A stretch of DNA of 64,000 nt, taken from contig CAMDDB010000001.1 of assembly GCA_945890865.1 (NCBI GenBank), forward strand, positions 226,768 to 290,767. The letters are read 5' to 3'. The DNA is from Flavobacterium psychrophilum. Its GTDB lineage: Bacteria > Bacteroidota > Bacteroidia > Flavobacteriales > Flavobacteriaceae. How positions within the stretch are numbered: the stretch's first letter is position 1; every line of letters starts with the position of its first letter. Positions 44,069 to 53,878 of this stretch are shown here, in pieces. The notes below the pieces were generated by a model. The model saw only the letters and a list, made by a program, of their open reading frames with translations. It was not told where the DNA came from and made no database searches. A program made the translations under genes and the position numbers.

Positions 44069-46711
44069 TTACTTGATAAATTCAACAGCCTTTTCCAGTG
44101 CTTCCCGAATTCCACCTACATTTTTTCCTTTTCCAGAAGCGAAGAACGGTTGGCCACCACCATTTCCGTCAATGTATTTTCCTAATTCTCTTATGACAGT
44201 TCCTGCATTTAAGGCTTGTTTAGCAACTAATTCTTTAGCAATATAGCAATGGATGTTTGGTGTGTTGTCTTCTATAGATGCTAAGAAAACAAATGTATTT
44301 GGTTTGGATGTTCCTATTGCTTGTGCTAAATCTTTAGTAGCACTCATGGATAAATCCACTTGTTTGGCTAAAAATTGAATGCCGTTTATATCTTTTAATT
44401 CAGTAACCAATGTGTTTTTTAATCCTTCGATTTTTTCTTTTACTAATTGCTCGAGTTGCTTTTTCAACTTCGCATTATCGTCTTGCAATGAAGCAACCGA
44501 TTTTAATACATCTTGCGGATTTTTCAATACTCCCTTAATTTCGGCTAAAGTATTTTCTTGTGCGGTGTAATATTCTTTAACCGCATCACCCGTAATGGCT
44601 TCAATTCTTCGAATACCCGCCGCAACAGCACCTTCCGAAATAATTTTGAAATGCCATATTTCAGCACTGTTTTTCACGTGAATTCCGCCACACAATTCTT
44701 TGCTGTTACCAAATTCAATCATTCGAACGTTATCACCATATTTTTCACCAAACAAAGCCATGGCACCTTTGTCCAATGCTTCTTTGATGGGAATATTTCG
44801 GTGCTCTACTAATTGCAATTGGGCTTCAATTTGGGCATTGACACTAGTTTCTACCTGGCGTAATTCTTCATCAGAAACTTTTGAAAAATGTGAAAAGTCA
44901 AAACGTAAGTAATTTGGATTAACCAAGGAACCTTTTTGTTCTACATGTGTTCCTAAAATGTTTCTCAAAGCTAAATGCATCAAGTGTGTAGCTGAGTGAT
45001 TTTTAGAAGTTGACGTTCTTAAATCGGTATTGACTTGTGCTACAAAATTAGCAGTTACATTTTCAGGCAATTGTTTTGCAAAATGCAATATTAAGTTGTT
45101 TTCTTTTTTGGTATCTATAATTTCAATGGATTCGTTGGCAGAAACTAAGGTTCCTTTATCGCCCAATTGTCCTCCGCCTTCTGGATAGAACGGCGTGTTG
45201 TCTAAAACAATTTGGTATAAAATTCCGTCTTTTTTAGAATCGACTTTACGAATACGTGTGATTTTTACTTGATTTTCGGTTTGGTCATACCCCACAAATG
45301 TTTCTACATTACCTGGAATAATAACATGCCAATCTTCCGTAGAAACTTCGGAAGCTGCACGCGAACGCGACTTTTGTTTTTGTAACTCCAATTCGAATTC
45401 CGTTTCATTAAACGAATATCCTTTTTCGCGAAGAATTAGGGCTGTTAAGTCAATTGGAAATCCAAAAGTATCATACAATTCAAATGCTTTAGCACCCGAT
45501 ACTTCTTTTCCAGTGGTTTCAGCTACTACTTTGTCTAGCAATTGCAATCCTTGTTCTAGTGTTCGTAAGAAAGAAGCTTCTTCTTCACGAATTACATTGG
45601 TGACTAACTGTTCTTGTGACTTGATTTCTGGGAAAAATTCACCCATTTGAGTCGCTAAAACGGCTACCAATTTATTGATAAACGGTTCTTTGGTACCCAA
45701 AAAGGTAAAGCCATAACGAATGGCACGTCGCAATATTCTTCGAATAACATAACCTGCCCCTGTGTTAGAAGGCAATTGTCCGTCTGCAATAGCAAACGCA
45801 ACGGCACGCACGTGATCTACTACCACACGAATGGCAATATTGGTTTTGTTTTGTTCTTCGGATATATTTTTTATTTCATTAGCAGTATAGGGTAAACCAG
45901 TAATTGCAGAAACTTTTGCGATTAGTGGTGTAAAAACATCCGTATCATAATTTGAAGTTACGTTTTGCATGGCCATACATAAGCGCTCAAAACCCATTCC
46001 GGTATCTACGTGTTGTGCCGGTAATTTTTCTAATGAACCATCGGCTTTACGGTTAAACTCCATAAAAACGTTGTTCCAAATCTCTACGACTTGTGGATGA
46101 TCGGCATTGACCAAATTACGACCCAATACTTGGGCTCTTTCTACGTTGGAACGTAAATCGATATGAATTTCAGAACACGGACCACAAGGTCCTTGATCGC
46201 CCATTTCCCAAAAGTTATCTTTTTTATTTCCTAAGATGATGCGATCTTCCGAAACATATTGCTTCCAAATGTCAAAAGCTTCTTGATCAAAAGGTACGTT
46301 TTCAGCAGGATTTCCTTCAAAAACTGACACGTACAATCGATCCTTGTCTAATTTTAATTCTTCCGTTAGAAATTCCCAAGCCCAAGCTAACGCATCTTTT
46401 TTGAAATAATCGCCAAACGACCAGTTGCCTAACATTTCAAACATGGTATGATGGTAGGTATCAAATCCTACATCTTCTAAGTCATTGTGTTTTCCCGAAA
46501 CGCGTAAGCATTTTTGGGTATCGGCAATTCGAGCATTTTTAGGTGTTCCGTTTCCTAAAAAAAATTCTTTGAATTGTGCCATCCCAGAGTTATTAAACAT
46601 AAGTGTGGGATCGTCTTTTAGAACGATAGGTGCCGAAGGAACAATAAGGTGTCCTTTGCTTTCAAAAAATTGTAAATAGGCTTTTCGAATATCTTGTGAT
46701 TTCATGATCAA
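44069..46711 (-). CDS. alaS: Alanyl-tRNA synthetase
   Basis: The 880-residue enzyme charges tRNA-Ala. The N-terminal class II catalytic core has [22 protein letters not shown], split here over helix 1, [15 protein letters not shown], and [14 protein letters not shown]. The editing domain has [12 protein letters not shown] and CGGIHV, which bind zinc and remove mischarged Ser or Gly. The C-Ala/DHHA1 domain ends with [15 protein letters not shown]. The length fits the family (about 875). The start is ATG 46711 or, two residues on, 46705 ([11 protein letters not shown]), which is the likelier. Confidence 0.98.
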   Translation of the reverse strand: MIMKSQDIRKAYLQFFESKGHLIVPSAPIVLKDDPTLMFNNSGMAQFKEFFLGNGTPKNARIADTQKCLRVSGKHNDLEDVGFDTYHHTMFEMLGNWSFGDYFKKDALAWAWEFLTEELKLDKDRLYVSVFEGNPAENVPFDQEAFDIWKQYVSEDRIILGNKKDNFWEMGDQGPCGPCSEIHIDLRSNVERAQVLGRNLVNADHPQVVEIWNNVFMEFNRKADGSLEKLPAQHVDTGMGFERLCMAMQNVTSNYDTDVFTPLIAKVSAITGLPYTANEIKNISEEQNKTNIAIRVVVDHVRAVAFAIADGQLPSNTGAGYVIRRILRRAIRYGFTFLGTKEPFINKLVAVLATQMGEFFPEIKSQEQLVTNVIREEEASFLRTLEQGLQLLDKVVAETTGKEVSGAKAFELYDTFGFPIDLTALILREKGYSFNETEFELELQKQKSRSRAASEVSTEDWHVIIPGNVETFVGYDQTENQVKITRIRKVDSKKDGILYQIVLDNTPFYPEGGGQLGDKGTLVSANESIEIIDTKKENNLILHFAKQLPENVTANFVAQVNTDLRTSTSKNHSATHLMHLALRNILGTHVEQKGSLVNPNYLRFDFSHFSKVSDEELRQVETSVNAQIEAQLQLVEHRNIPIKEALDKGAMALFGEKYGDNVRMIEFGNSKELCGGIHVKNSAEIWHFKIISEGAVAAGIRRIEAITGDAVKEYYTAQENTLAEIKGVLKNPQDVLKSVASLQDDNAKLKKQLEQLVKEKIEGLKNTLVTELKDINGIQFLAKQVDLSMSATKDLAQAIGTSKPNTFVFLASIEDNTPNIHCYIAKELVAKQALNAGTVIRELGKYIDGNGGGQPFFASGKGKNVGGIREALEKAVEFIK

Positions 46712-46878
46712 TACGTTTATTCAGATTTATGCAATAACAACTGTGTTGAAACAAAATAAAAGGCAATAAATTTCACCCCTAAAAATAAAAATAGCTTTAG
46801 AATGAAACATTTCTTAAATTTGTTCGTATAATCTTAGGTAACCAATAAATTTGGGACAAAAATAGTATATTTTCATTT

Positions 46879-47856
46879 ATGTCGAAGGTAAAATATTATT
46901 ACGATTCAGAAAATTTAGCCTTTAAGCGAATTCAAACCCGCAAAAGAAAGAAATTTGCCTACGTAATGCTTTTTTTACTGTCCTCGGCTTTGTTTGGTTT
47001 TTTGATTTTTTTACTGTTAATCAATACGAGTTATTTTGAAACGCCAAAAGATAAAATTTTGGCACGTGAAATTGAAATAATGACCTTGAATTACAAAGTT
47101 TTAAATAAGAAACTCGATTTGATGGATGATGTATTGACGGCTATTGAGAATAGAGATAATAATATTTACCGCATTTATTTTAATACTACGCCCATAACTG
47201 ATGAAGAACGAAAGGCTGGTTTTGGAGGTGTTAATAGGTATAAAGATTTACAAGGATATTCAAATTCTGAATTAATCGAAAATACCACTAAGCGTGTTGA
47301 TGTATTGACCAAAGAATTAGTAATTCAGTCTAAATCGTTGGATGAAATTGTGGCCTTGGCCAAGCAAAAGGAAAAATTGTTGGCTGCGATACCGGCTATA
47401 CAACCCGTAAAAAATGAAGATTTGAAGCACATGGCTTCTGGTTTTGGTTATCGTAGTGATCCGTTTACAAAAATAAGAAAATTTCACTATGGAATGGATT
47501 TTACGGCACAAACGGGTACACCAATTTATGCAACGGGAGACGGAGTAGTTGTTAAGGCAGACAATACCTTGTCGGGATACGGAAACCATATTGAAATAAA
47601 TCACGGCTATGGCTATATAACTTTATATGCGCATTTGAGTAAGTATAAATGTAGATCGGGCCAACGAGTAAAAAGAGGCGATATTATAGGCTATGTTGGC
47701 AGCACTGGTAGAAGCGAAGCGCCGCATTTACATTATGAAGTAATGAAAAATAAGAAAAAAATTAATCCGATTAATTTCTATTATGGAAGTATTTCGGCTA
47801 AAGAGTATATTGAAATTTCTAAATTAGCAAATCAAGAAAACCAATCATTGGATTAG
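46879..47856 (+). CDS. M23 family metallopeptidase (LytM-like), membrane anchored
   Basis: The 325-residue protein has a membrane helix at about 26-48 (FAYVMLFLLSSALFGFLIFLLLI, split in reading), a helical periplasmic linker, and an intact LytM/M23 domain at about 190-300. The zinc and catalytic motifs are all present: FHYGMDFTA, LYAHLSKY and APHLHYEV. It should cut peptidoglycan cross-links, or help divide cells or shape the wall. It heads a same-strand series with MerR, LemA and two TPM genes. Confidence 0.93.
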   Translation: MSKVKYYYDSENLAFKRIQTRKRKKFAYVMLFLLSSALFGFLIFLLLINTSYFETPKDKILAREIEIMTLNYKVLNKKLDLMDDVLTAIENRDNNIYRIYFNTTPITDEERKAGFGGVNRYKDLQGYSNSELIENTTKRVDVLTKELVIQSKSLDEIVALAKQKEKLLAAIPAIQPVKNEDLKHMASGFGYRSDPFTKIRKFHYGMDFTAQTGTPIYATGDGVVVKADNTLSGYGNHIEINHGYGYITLYAHLSKYKCRSGQRVKRGDIIGYVGSTGRSEAPHLHYEVMKNKKKINPINFYYGSISAKEYIEISKLANQENQSLD

Positions 47857-47857
47857 A

Positions 47858-47885
47858 GATGGGAGTTAGAAGCTGGAAGTTGGGA
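47858..47885. repeat. Degenerate heptamer repeat x4 after the M23 gene
   Basis: GATGGGA GTTAGAA GCTGGAA GTTGGGA at 47858-47885: four purine-rich 7-bp units right after the stop codon, with GTTAGAA one base from the unit at 25980. Confidence 0.75.
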
Positions 47886-47947
47886 GTAATTTTAATTTTC
47901 TAAATTTCTTTAATCTATTGTTACAAAAATTAAAAATTGAACTAAAA

Positions 47948-48280
47948 ATGCATATAGAACTAGCGCCCGATAAACGATATTACAGCATTGGTGAAATTGC
48001 CAAAGCTTTTGATGTCAATGCCTCCTTAATTCGTTTTTGGGATAAAGAATTTGACATTCTAAAGCCAAAAAAAAATGCGAAAGGCAACCGAATGTTTACT
48101 CCCGAAGATGTAAAAAATTTACAGTTGATTTATCATTTGGTCAAAGAACGAGGTTTTACTTTGGACGGAGCCAAAACTCATTTGAAAGAAAATCAGAAAA
48201 AAACATTAGATAAATTTGAAATTATTAATAAATTGGAAACCATAAAAGCCCAATTGAATACCCTTAAAAATCAATTATAA
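47948..48280 (+). CDS. MerR family transcriptional regulator
   Basis: ATG 47948 (MHIELAPDKRYYSIGEIAKAF) gives 110 residues; the upstream TTG (47918) adds ten non-conserved residues. The MerR helix-turn-helix is clear: YSIGEIAKAFDVNASLIRFWDKEF, then the wing KKNAKGNRMFTPEDVKNLQLI, and a short helix (KLETIKAQLNTLKNQL) for dimerisation. There is no C-terminal ligand domain. Target genes are unknown; it lies between the M23 peptidase and lemA in a series that looks conserved in flavobacteria. Confidence 0.92.
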   Translation: MHIELAPDKRYYSIGEIAKAFDVNASLIRFWDKEFDILKPKKNAKGNRMFTPEDVKNLQLIYHLVKERGFTLDGAKTHLKENQKKTLDKFEIINKLETIKAQLNTLKNQL

Positions 48281-48302
48281 TTAACTTTAAAATAAAAAAA
48301 AG

Positions 48303-48914
48303 ATGAGAAAATTTTTGCCTTGGATCGTAGTAGGTGGATTGCTAGTAATTGGATTAATAGCAGTATTATGGTTTGTAAGTATCAAAAATGGTGCGGTTAA
48401 GACCAATCAAGAAGTAAATAAAGAATGGGGAAATGTAGAAACTTCTTACCAAAGAAGAAATGATTTAATTGGTAACTTAGTGGAAACTGTAAAAGGAGCT
48501 GCCGATTTTGAGAAGTCAACATTAGAAGCTGTAACCACCGCTAGAGCAAGTGCTAGTCAGGTAAAAATTGATCCTACGAATATTACACCTGAGCAGCTAG
48601 CACAATTCAATCAGGCACAAAGCGGTGTATCTTCTTCTTTATCTAGATTATTAGTAACGGTTGAAAATTATCCAGATTTGAAATCCAATCAAAATTTCTT
48701 GAAATTACAAGACGAATTAGCAAGTACAGAAAACCAAATTTTAACGGCAAGAACTCGTTTTAATGAAGCAGTACAGAAGTATAACAATTATATTTTAGTA
48801 TTTCCAAATTCAATGTTTTTAGGAAATTATAAAGAGAAACCCTACTTTGATGCTGTAGCTGGAGCTGAAAAGCCAGTTGATGTAAAATTTAATTTTTCAA
48901 ACGATAAAAAATAA
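48303..48914 (+). CDS. lemA: LemA family protein
   Basis: The 203-residue protein has an N-terminal membrane helix (PWIVVGGLLVIGLIAVLWFV) and the LemA helical domain: TNQEVNKEWGNVETSYQRRNDLIGNLVETVKGAADFEKSTLEAVT (read in parts), VENYPDLKSNQNFLKLQDELASTENQI and RTRFNEAVQKYNNYI. LemA proteins are membrane-anchored helical bundles of unclear function. The next gene starts at its stop (TAATG), so the three genes lemA-TPM-TPM are translationally coupled. Confidence 0.95.
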   Translation: MRKFLPWIVVGGLLVIGLIAVLWFVSIKNGAVKTNQEVNKEWGNVETSYQRRNDLIGNLVETVKGAADFEKSTLEAVTTARASASQVKIDPTNITPEQLAQFNQAQSGVSSSLSRLLVTVENYPDLKSNQNFLKLQDELASTENQILTARTRFNEAVQKYNNYILVFPNSMFLGNYKEKPYFDAVAGAEKPVDVKFNFSNDKK

Positions 48915-49354
48915 TGGCGAAGACCGCAGCGTTCTTGTCTAAGGAAGAGGAGCAAGAAATTGTTCAAGCCATCGTGGAAGCCGAAAAAAATACTTCGGGT
49001 GAAGTGAGAGTTCATATAGAAAATCATTCAAACAAAACACCTCTTGAAAGAGCTCAGGAGGTGTTTTTTGAATTGAAAATGGAGGCGACTAATGATCGAA
49101 ATGGAGTGCTGTTTTATGTGAGTGTTACCGATAAAAAATTTGCAATTATTGGCGACCAAGGCATCAATGAGCTAGTGGCAACCGATTTTTGGAACGCAAC
49201 TAAAGAAATCGTGCTAAACCATTTTAAGCAGGGTGCGTTTAAGCAAGGTTTGGTAGAAGGTATTTTGAGTGCTGGAAACCAATTGAAAGCGTATTTTCCT
49301 TACCAATCTGATGATGAAGATGAATTGTCTAACGAAATTTCCAAAAGCGAATGA
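48914..49354 (+). CDS. TPM domain protein, short form
   Basis: The 146-residue protein has no signal peptide. The TPM domain fills it: LSKEEEQEIVQAIVEAEKNTSGEVRVHIE, then ERAQEVFFELKMEATNDRNGVLFYVSVTDKKFAIIGDQGI (read in parts). Its start codon overlaps the lemA stop (TAATG) and its end overlaps the next gene by 4 bp (ATGA). TPM domains are named for plant TLP18.3, Psb32 and MOLO-1; activity as phosphatase has been proposed but is unproven for bacterial forms. Confidence 0.9.
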   Translation: MAKTAAFLSKEEEQEIVQAIVEAEKNTSGEVRVHIENHSNKTPLERAQEVFFELKMEATNDRNGVLFYVSVTDKKFAIIGDQGINELVATDFWNATKEIVLNHFKQGAFKQGLVEGILSAGNQLKAYFPYQSDDEDELSNEISKSE

Positions 49355-50106
49355 AAAAATTAGTATTGTTATTTGTTTTTTGTGGAATTTATGTTCAAGC
49401 ACAATATACAATTCCTGATAAACCTAGTTTTCAAACTAGTGTTTATGATTACGCCGATGTTTTAAGTCAAACGGAAGAAAAGGAGTTAGAAAATAAATTA
49501 ATTCGTTATTCTGATTCGACCTCAACACAAATTGTAGTCATTTCAGTTGAAGATTTAAAAGGAGAAGATATTGGTATTTTGACACCAAGATGGGCACAAG
49601 AATGGGGAATTGGACAAGAAAAAGAAGACAACGGAATCCTGATTTTATTATCTAAAAAAGATAGAAAAATATGGATTGCTCCGGGTTATGGCGTGGAAGA
49701 ACGATTAACCGCGGGGATCAATGGAGAATTGACTAGAAACATTATTATTCCGGAGTTTAAAGCTGGAAGCTATTATAGAGGTTTAGACAAGGGAGCCGAT
49801 GCTATTTTTAAAGTACTCAAAGGGAAATACAAAGCAACCCGTAAAAAAGAATCAAAATTTCCTGTTGGGTTAATTGGTGTAGTGGTAGTAATTATTGTGC
49901 TTCTTGTAAGTTCTAAACGAAATCGAGGAGGAAATGGAGGACATTCAGGTGGACTCGATTTAGGCGATTTGATCATCTTGAGTAGCCTGGGTAGAAGCGG
50001 AAGCGGTTTTGGTGGTGGAAGCTTTGGCGGTGGTTCATCAGGAGGATTCGGCGGCGGTTTTGGCGGCGGCGGTTTCTCAGGTGGCGGCGCAGGTGGAAGT
50101 TGGTAA
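49351..50106 (+). CDS. TPM domain protein with Gly-rich tail
   Basis: The 251-residue protein has a signal peptide (MKKLVLLFVFCGIYVQA), the TPM domain (about 28-155: SVYDYADVLSQTEEKELENKL, STQIVVISVEDLKGEDI, WAQEWGIGQEKEDNGILILLSKKDRKIWIAPGYGVEERL in parts), one membrane helix (FPVGLIGVVVVIIVLLVS), and a cytoplasmic or periplasmic tail rich in Gly and Ser (GGSFGGGSSGGFGGGFGGG). This is the YgcG-type layout seen next to lemA in many bacteria. Function is unknown. Confidence 0.9.
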   Translation: MKKLVLLFVFCGIYVQAQYTIPDKPSFQTSVYDYADVLSQTEEKELENKLIRYSDSTSTQIVVISVEDLKGEDIGILTPRWAQEWGIGQEKEDNGILILLSKKDRKIWIAPGYGVEERLTAGINGELTRNIIIPEFKAGSYYRGLDKGADAIFKVLKGKYKATRKKESKFPVGLIGVVVVIIVLLVSSKRNRGGNGGHSGGLDLGDLIILSSLGRSGSGFGGGSFGGGSSGGFGGGFGGGGFSGGGAGGSW

Positions 50107-50113
50107 AAGGATA

Positions 50114-50146
50114 TAAAAAAAGGGCTTACATTGTAAGCCCTTTTTT
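50114..50146. terminator. Bidirectional terminator
   Basis: AAAAGGGCTTACATTGTAAGCCCTTTT with A and T runs on both sides, between the TPM gene and the converging Omp28 gene. Confidence 0.85.
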
Positions 50147-50147
50147 A

Positions 50148-51182
50148 TTATAAGAATTGATAATTTTGAATCTGATTTACTTTAACGGATCGGGCGTTTA
50201 AGACATTGCCTGCATTGTCAACAATAAAAGCTACAAACTCTGCATTTTGAGAATTTGTAATCGTGTTTAACGGAATGCTAAATTCACGAGAAAATTCAGT
50301 TCCGGTACTAGAATTGGAAATGGCATCACCATTTGCATTTGTTAAGATATTTCTCAACACATGGTCGTGTACAAAATTTTGTATGATATCATCTCCATTA
50401 AAAAAAGTAGTGTAGTTTACTTGGTTATATACAAAGCCACTTTCTAATTGGTAAACTATTAAACTTAATTGACTAAAATTATCAGAAAATAATCCATCTA
50501 CCTTTAGTTTTATAGCATTATTTATTGTTTCAGTCTTTAGTTTTAACCCTAATCGTTTATTGATTTGTGTTTGCGTAACAACCATTCCTAAATTATTATA
50601 TTCTAGAGGTGTCCATCTTGTTTTTCTATTGATGTACGCTTTTGGGTAACCACCATTCGGTTCAAAGGCAGAAGCATCAAAATTGTAAGGGTCATAACTT
50701 GCATCGGTTGGATTTGAACTCGAACGATGTATGGCCACTTTAATCAATTGTTCTTCATTTGTGCCTAATTGTTGGCTTGCTTGGTCCAGTGCTACTACAA
50801 CTCTAGGACAATTTCCGCACCAAACTCCCGTGTAATCTTCAACCATTACATTACTTTTGAAAGCAATCAAAGAGCCGTCATGATACGTTACCTCTACAGT
50901 ATTTTCAGCGGCAACGCCATTATACTTTGCTTGTACTAAATAGATACCTACTTCACTTTTAGTAAAAGTATTAGACGGTAAAGCAACTCCGTTTACATAA
51001 AAAGTGGTAGCATTAGTTACTTCTTCTCCGTTATTTTTAACCAAACGTAATGTGGTTGTTTGATTGATAATTCGAGTGGTCTCGTCAGAAGATAAAATTA
51101 ATCCGTCAATCGACTCGAGAATGGTATACTCTTTTGAACAACCAAAAAATATAAATAGAATTAAGAGGGAACAATATTTCAT
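50148..51182 (-). CDS. Omp28-related lipoprotein with thioredoxin-like domain
   Basis: ATG 51182 (MKYCSLLILFIFFGCSKE) gives 344 residues with a lipobox (FFGC); the longer frame lacks a signal. After an Ig-like segment (about 20-95) comes the Omp28-like domain: VMVEDYTGVWCGNCPRVVVALDQAS, where WCGNC is a CxxC in thioredoxin position. The rest is beta-rich (LKLKVDGLFSDNF...). Omp28 was described as an outer-membrane protein of Porphyromonas; its function is not known. It lies 4 bp downstream of the T9SS-sorted protein, so the two are cotranscribed. Confidence 0.85.
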   Translation of the reverse strand: MKYCSLLILFIFFGCSKEYTILESIDGLILSSDETTRIINQTTTLRLVKNNGEEVTNATTFYVNGVALPSNTFTKSEVGIYLVQAKYNGVAAENTVEVTYHDGSLIAFKSNVMVEDYTGVWCGNCPRVVVALDQASQQLGTNEEQLIKVAIHRSSSNPTDASYDPYNFDASAFEPNGGYPKAYINRKTRWTPLEYNNLGMVVTQTQINKRLGLKLKTETINNAIKLKVDGLFSDNFSQLSLIVYQLESGFVYNQVNYTTFFNGDDIIQNFVHDHVLRNILTNANGDAISNSSTGTEFSREFSIPLNTITNSQNAEFVAFIVDNAGNVLNARSVKVNQIQNYQFL

Positions 51183-51186
51183 GCCC

Positions 51187-51921
51187 TTATTTTTTATAAA
51201 TTTTAACCGCGTCAACTAAACCTTCCTCACTTTTGAAGTTGATAAAATACAGTCCGGTTGAGTAGGATGCAAAATTAAGATTTGTGTTTTCTGTTAGTTG
51301 TCCAGAGGTAATGGTTTGTCCTTGAAGGTTTAAAATACTGTAAGCAACCGGTTTGTTAATTTCTAAACCAACAAAATTGTTTACAGAAGTATTTAAAACT
51401 TTCACTCCCATTGCGCTTAGTTTGTCTTTTTGCTCGATGCTTAAGGGACCTTGGTAACGATAAGTTAGATTAAAATTTGTTCCAACAGTATTTCCAGCTA
51501 AGTCACGAGTGAAAATTCTAAATGAAAAATCCAAAGGATAATTTACACCATCGCCAGGATTAAAATTTTTAAAACTATCATTGAGGCCATTTGTATTGCT
51601 TCCTGCATTAATAATGTTTTGATAATCAGGGTAGATTCCATTCGCAGCTACGCTAGGAATACATTCACCTCCCCAGCACAATTGAAAATTAGATCCATTA
51701 TTATTTACTAAACCCGTGCATCGAATTCTAAAATCTAAATTGGATGTAGCATTGTTTTGCACGGTAAATTTTAATTCAGAAGCCGAATTGCTGTGTGTAG
51801 TAAAATTTATGGTTTCGTTATTGGTAAATGTTGTACCGTCTATCCTGTTTACAGTAAACTGAGCATTGGTCTGCGTTATAAATAATATTGTGGTAAGAAA
51901 TATAAAAGTAATTTTTTTCAT
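51187..51921 (-). CDS. Secreted protein with T9SS type A sorting domain
   Basis: The 244-residue protein has a signal peptide (MKKITFIFLTTILFITQTNAQ). A beta-sandwich domain follows (about 40-165: NNETINFTTHSNSASELKFTVQN, CTGLVNNN, QLCWGGECIPS), then a C-terminal T9SS type A sorting domain (VGLEINKPVAYSILNLQGQTITSGQL..., YSTGLYFINF). Three cysteines in the cargo domain could form a disulfide. It is coupled with the Omp28 lipoprotein (4-bp gap) and shares its intergenic region with the divergent 52007 gene. Confidence 0.85.
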   Translation of the reverse strand: MKKITFIFLTTILFITQTNAQFTVNRIDGTTFTNNETINFTTHSNSASELKFTVQNNATSNLDFRIRCTGLVNNNGSNFQLCWGGECIPSVAANGIYPDYQNIINAGSNTNGLNDSFKNFNPGDGVNYPLDFSFRIFTRDLAGNTVGTNFNLTYRYQGPLSIEQKDKLSAMGVKVLNTSVNNFVGLEINKPVAYSILNLQGQTITSGQLTENTNLNFASYSTGLYFINFKSEEGLVDAVKIYKK

Positions 51922-51937
51922 GGTATTAAATTTTTAA

Positions 51938-51945
51938 CAAAAATA
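51938..51945 (-). promoter_or_regulatory. Candidate -7 box (TATTTTTG) for the T9SS/Omp28 pair
   Basis: Exact TAnnTTTG match on the minus strand, 16 bp before the start codon; no clear -33 box. Confidence 0.45.
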
Positions 51946-51958
51946 TCATTTTTTTCGA

Positions 51959-51984
51959 TTGTTTAAAAAAAAAAATTACATTTG
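51959..51984 (+). promoter_or_regulatory. Candidate promoter of the 52007 gene; decides the start
   Basis: TTG (51959-51961), 15 bp, TACATTTG (51977-51984). The -7 box is exact, the spacing slightly short. It lies inside the upstream frame, which favours ATG 52007. Confidence 0.5.
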
Positions 51985-52006
51985 TATAAACATAAATGAT
52001 TTTTAT

Positions 52007-53785
52007 ATGAAAAAACTATTACTTTTATTATTGCTTTCTTCTGCAATGTTTTCACAAACTATCTATGAAGAAAAATTTACTGCAGCTCAAACTTTGACAG
52101 CATCTGGTTGGACTATATTTAGCCAAGATACTGATACAGGTGTTGCTACAAACTGGGTTAGAACTACCGATGGTTCTAATGGGATTATGGCCTCATTCTC
52201 GTGGTATAATAATGTGGTTTACACACCCAATAATTATGCTTTCTCACCGGCAATTAATTTAACATCTTTTACTGGACCGTTAAAGTTGTCATATAAGCAT
52301 GCTGCTCAAGATCCTGACTGGGATGTTGAAAACTACACGTTGTATGTAACTTCTAGTGCTACGGTTGCAGCTGCAACAACGCCTTTGCATTCACAAACTA
52401 CAATGGCTGGAATTAACACGTTAACTGAAATTACATTTGATTTATCGAGTTATGCAGGTCAGACGATTTATTTGTGTTTTAGACATCATAATGTTTCGGA
52501 TCAGTACAATATTATTTTTGATGATATTAAAGTTGAAAAAGTATTACCTAATAATGTTGCATTGCAATCGGTAACGGTTCAGCCTATTGTAGCTGCGGGT
52601 AATCAAACTTTCACAGGAACAGTTAAAAATATTGGAACAAATAATGTAACTTCATATACTGTTACATGGCAAGCTAATAGTGGCGCGCTTCAAACATACA
52701 ATGTTACTGGCGTAAGTATTACACCAGGCTCAACTCACAATTTCACACACAGCATCCCATTGAATGCGGTTTCAGGTTTGTATAATTTAGTGTTCAATGT
52801 TCCTACAGTTAATGGTGTGTCAGATCCAGATACTACAAATAATTCAATAACCAAAACCACTCAAGTTGCCTCTGGAAGTACAACTTTTAAACCATTAATT
52901 GAGAAATTTACAAGTTCAACTTGTAGTCCTTGTGCATCGTATAACAATTCTACATTTAATCCGTATTATACGGCTCAAAATCAAAATTTCAATTACATTG
53001 CTTACCAAATGAACTGGCCTGGTACAGGAGATCCTTACTATACAGCAGAAGGTGGTGTTCGTAGAGATTATTACGGTGTAAATGCCATTACTAGTTTGTG
53101 GATTGACGGTGCTGAATATTCAACATCGAATGCTCTAGCAGTTTTAACGACGCATGTAAGTACAGAAGCTACTAAACCTGCATACTTTGGTTTGACAGCC
53201 AACCGTAATTTAACTGGTGGAAATGCTGTTATAAATTATAACATCACACCATACATTTCAGGAAGTTATGTGATGCATGCAGCAGTAATTGAAAAAGTAA
53301 CTTCAAATAATGTTGCTACAAACGGTGAAACTTCTTTCAAACACGTAATGATGAAAATGGTTCCTAATGCAAGTGGAACTACGATTAATTGTACGGCTGG
53401 AACACCATTAAGTGGTCAAATTACAGCAAGTATTGCAAGTACGTTTATAGAACAAGCTACTGATTTGGAAGTAATTGTATTTATTCAAAATCCAACAACT
53501 AAAGAAATTCTTCAAAGTTTTACAGCTACTAATGCTTTATCTTTAGAAGACAACGCGATTGCAAAAGTTAAATTATACCCTAATCCAGCTTCAAATAGCA
53601 TTCAGTTTGTGAATGTTCAAGATGCAACGATTATGATTACAGATGTAGCGGGTAAAGTTGTTTTACAATCTGCAGGTGTGGATGAAAATTCAATTATCAA
53701 TGTATCGCATTTAAATGCGGGTATTTATTTAGTAAATATCAAAAATGAATTGATGAATGAAACAGTGAAATTTGTAAAAAAATAG
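52007..53785 (+). CDS. T9SS type A cargo with anchor and Omp28-like domains
   Basis: ATG 52007 (MKKLLLLLLLSSAMFSQ) gives 592 residues with a proper signal peptide. The layout is a choice-of-anchor/MAM-like jelly roll (about 18-180: IYEEKFTAAQTLTASGWTIF ... YNIIFDDIKVEK), a CARDB-like Ig domain (about 185-285), and an Omp28-like domain (about 290-500: PLIEKFTSSTCSPCASYNN, with a CxxC). The C-terminal type A sorting domain is KLYPNPASNSIQF ... VLQSAGVDENSI ... LNAGIYLVNIK. The T9SS should display it on the surface. It is divergent from the Omp28 lipoprotein, to which its third domain is related. Confidence 0.88.
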   Translation: MKKLLLLLLLSSAMFSQTIYEEKFTAAQTLTASGWTIFSQDTDTGVATNWVRTTDGSNGIMASFSWYNNVVYTPNNYAFSPAINLTSFTGPLKLSYKHAAQDPDWDVENYTLYVTSSATVAAATTPLHSQTTMAGINTLTEITFDLSSYAGQTIYLCFRHHNVSDQYNIIFDDIKVEKVLPNNVALQSVTVQPIVAAGNQTFTGTVKNIGTNNVTSYTVTWQANSGALQTYNVTGVSITPGSTHNFTHSIPLNAVSGLYNLVFNVPTVNGVSDPDTTNNSITKTTQVASGSTTFKPLIEKFTSSTCSPCASYNNSTFNPYYTAQNQNFNYIAYQMNWPGTGDPYYTAEGGVRRDYYGVNAITSLWIDGAEYSTSNALAVLTTHVSTEATKPAYFGLTANRNLTGGNAVINYNITPYISGSYVMHAAVIEKVTSNNVATNGETSFKHVMMKMVPNASGTTINCTAGTPLSGQITASIASTFIEQATDLEVIVFIQNPTTKEILQSFTATNALSLEDNAIAKVKLYPNPASNSIQFVNVQDATIMITDVAGKVVLQSAGVDENSIINVSHLNAGIYLVNIKNELMNETVKFVKK

Positions 53786-53812
53786 AACTATTTTAATAAG
53801 AATCAAATATAC

Positions 53813-53851
53813 AAAGCTGTCTAAAATATTTTTATTTTAGACAGCTTTTTC
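53813..53851 (+). terminator. Terminator after the 52007 gene
   Basis: AAAGCTGTCTAAAAT / ATTTTAGACAGCTTTTT: long stem with T run on the + strand. Confidence 0.85.
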
Positions 53852-53878
53852 TAATCACTGCCTATACAAATGATCCAT

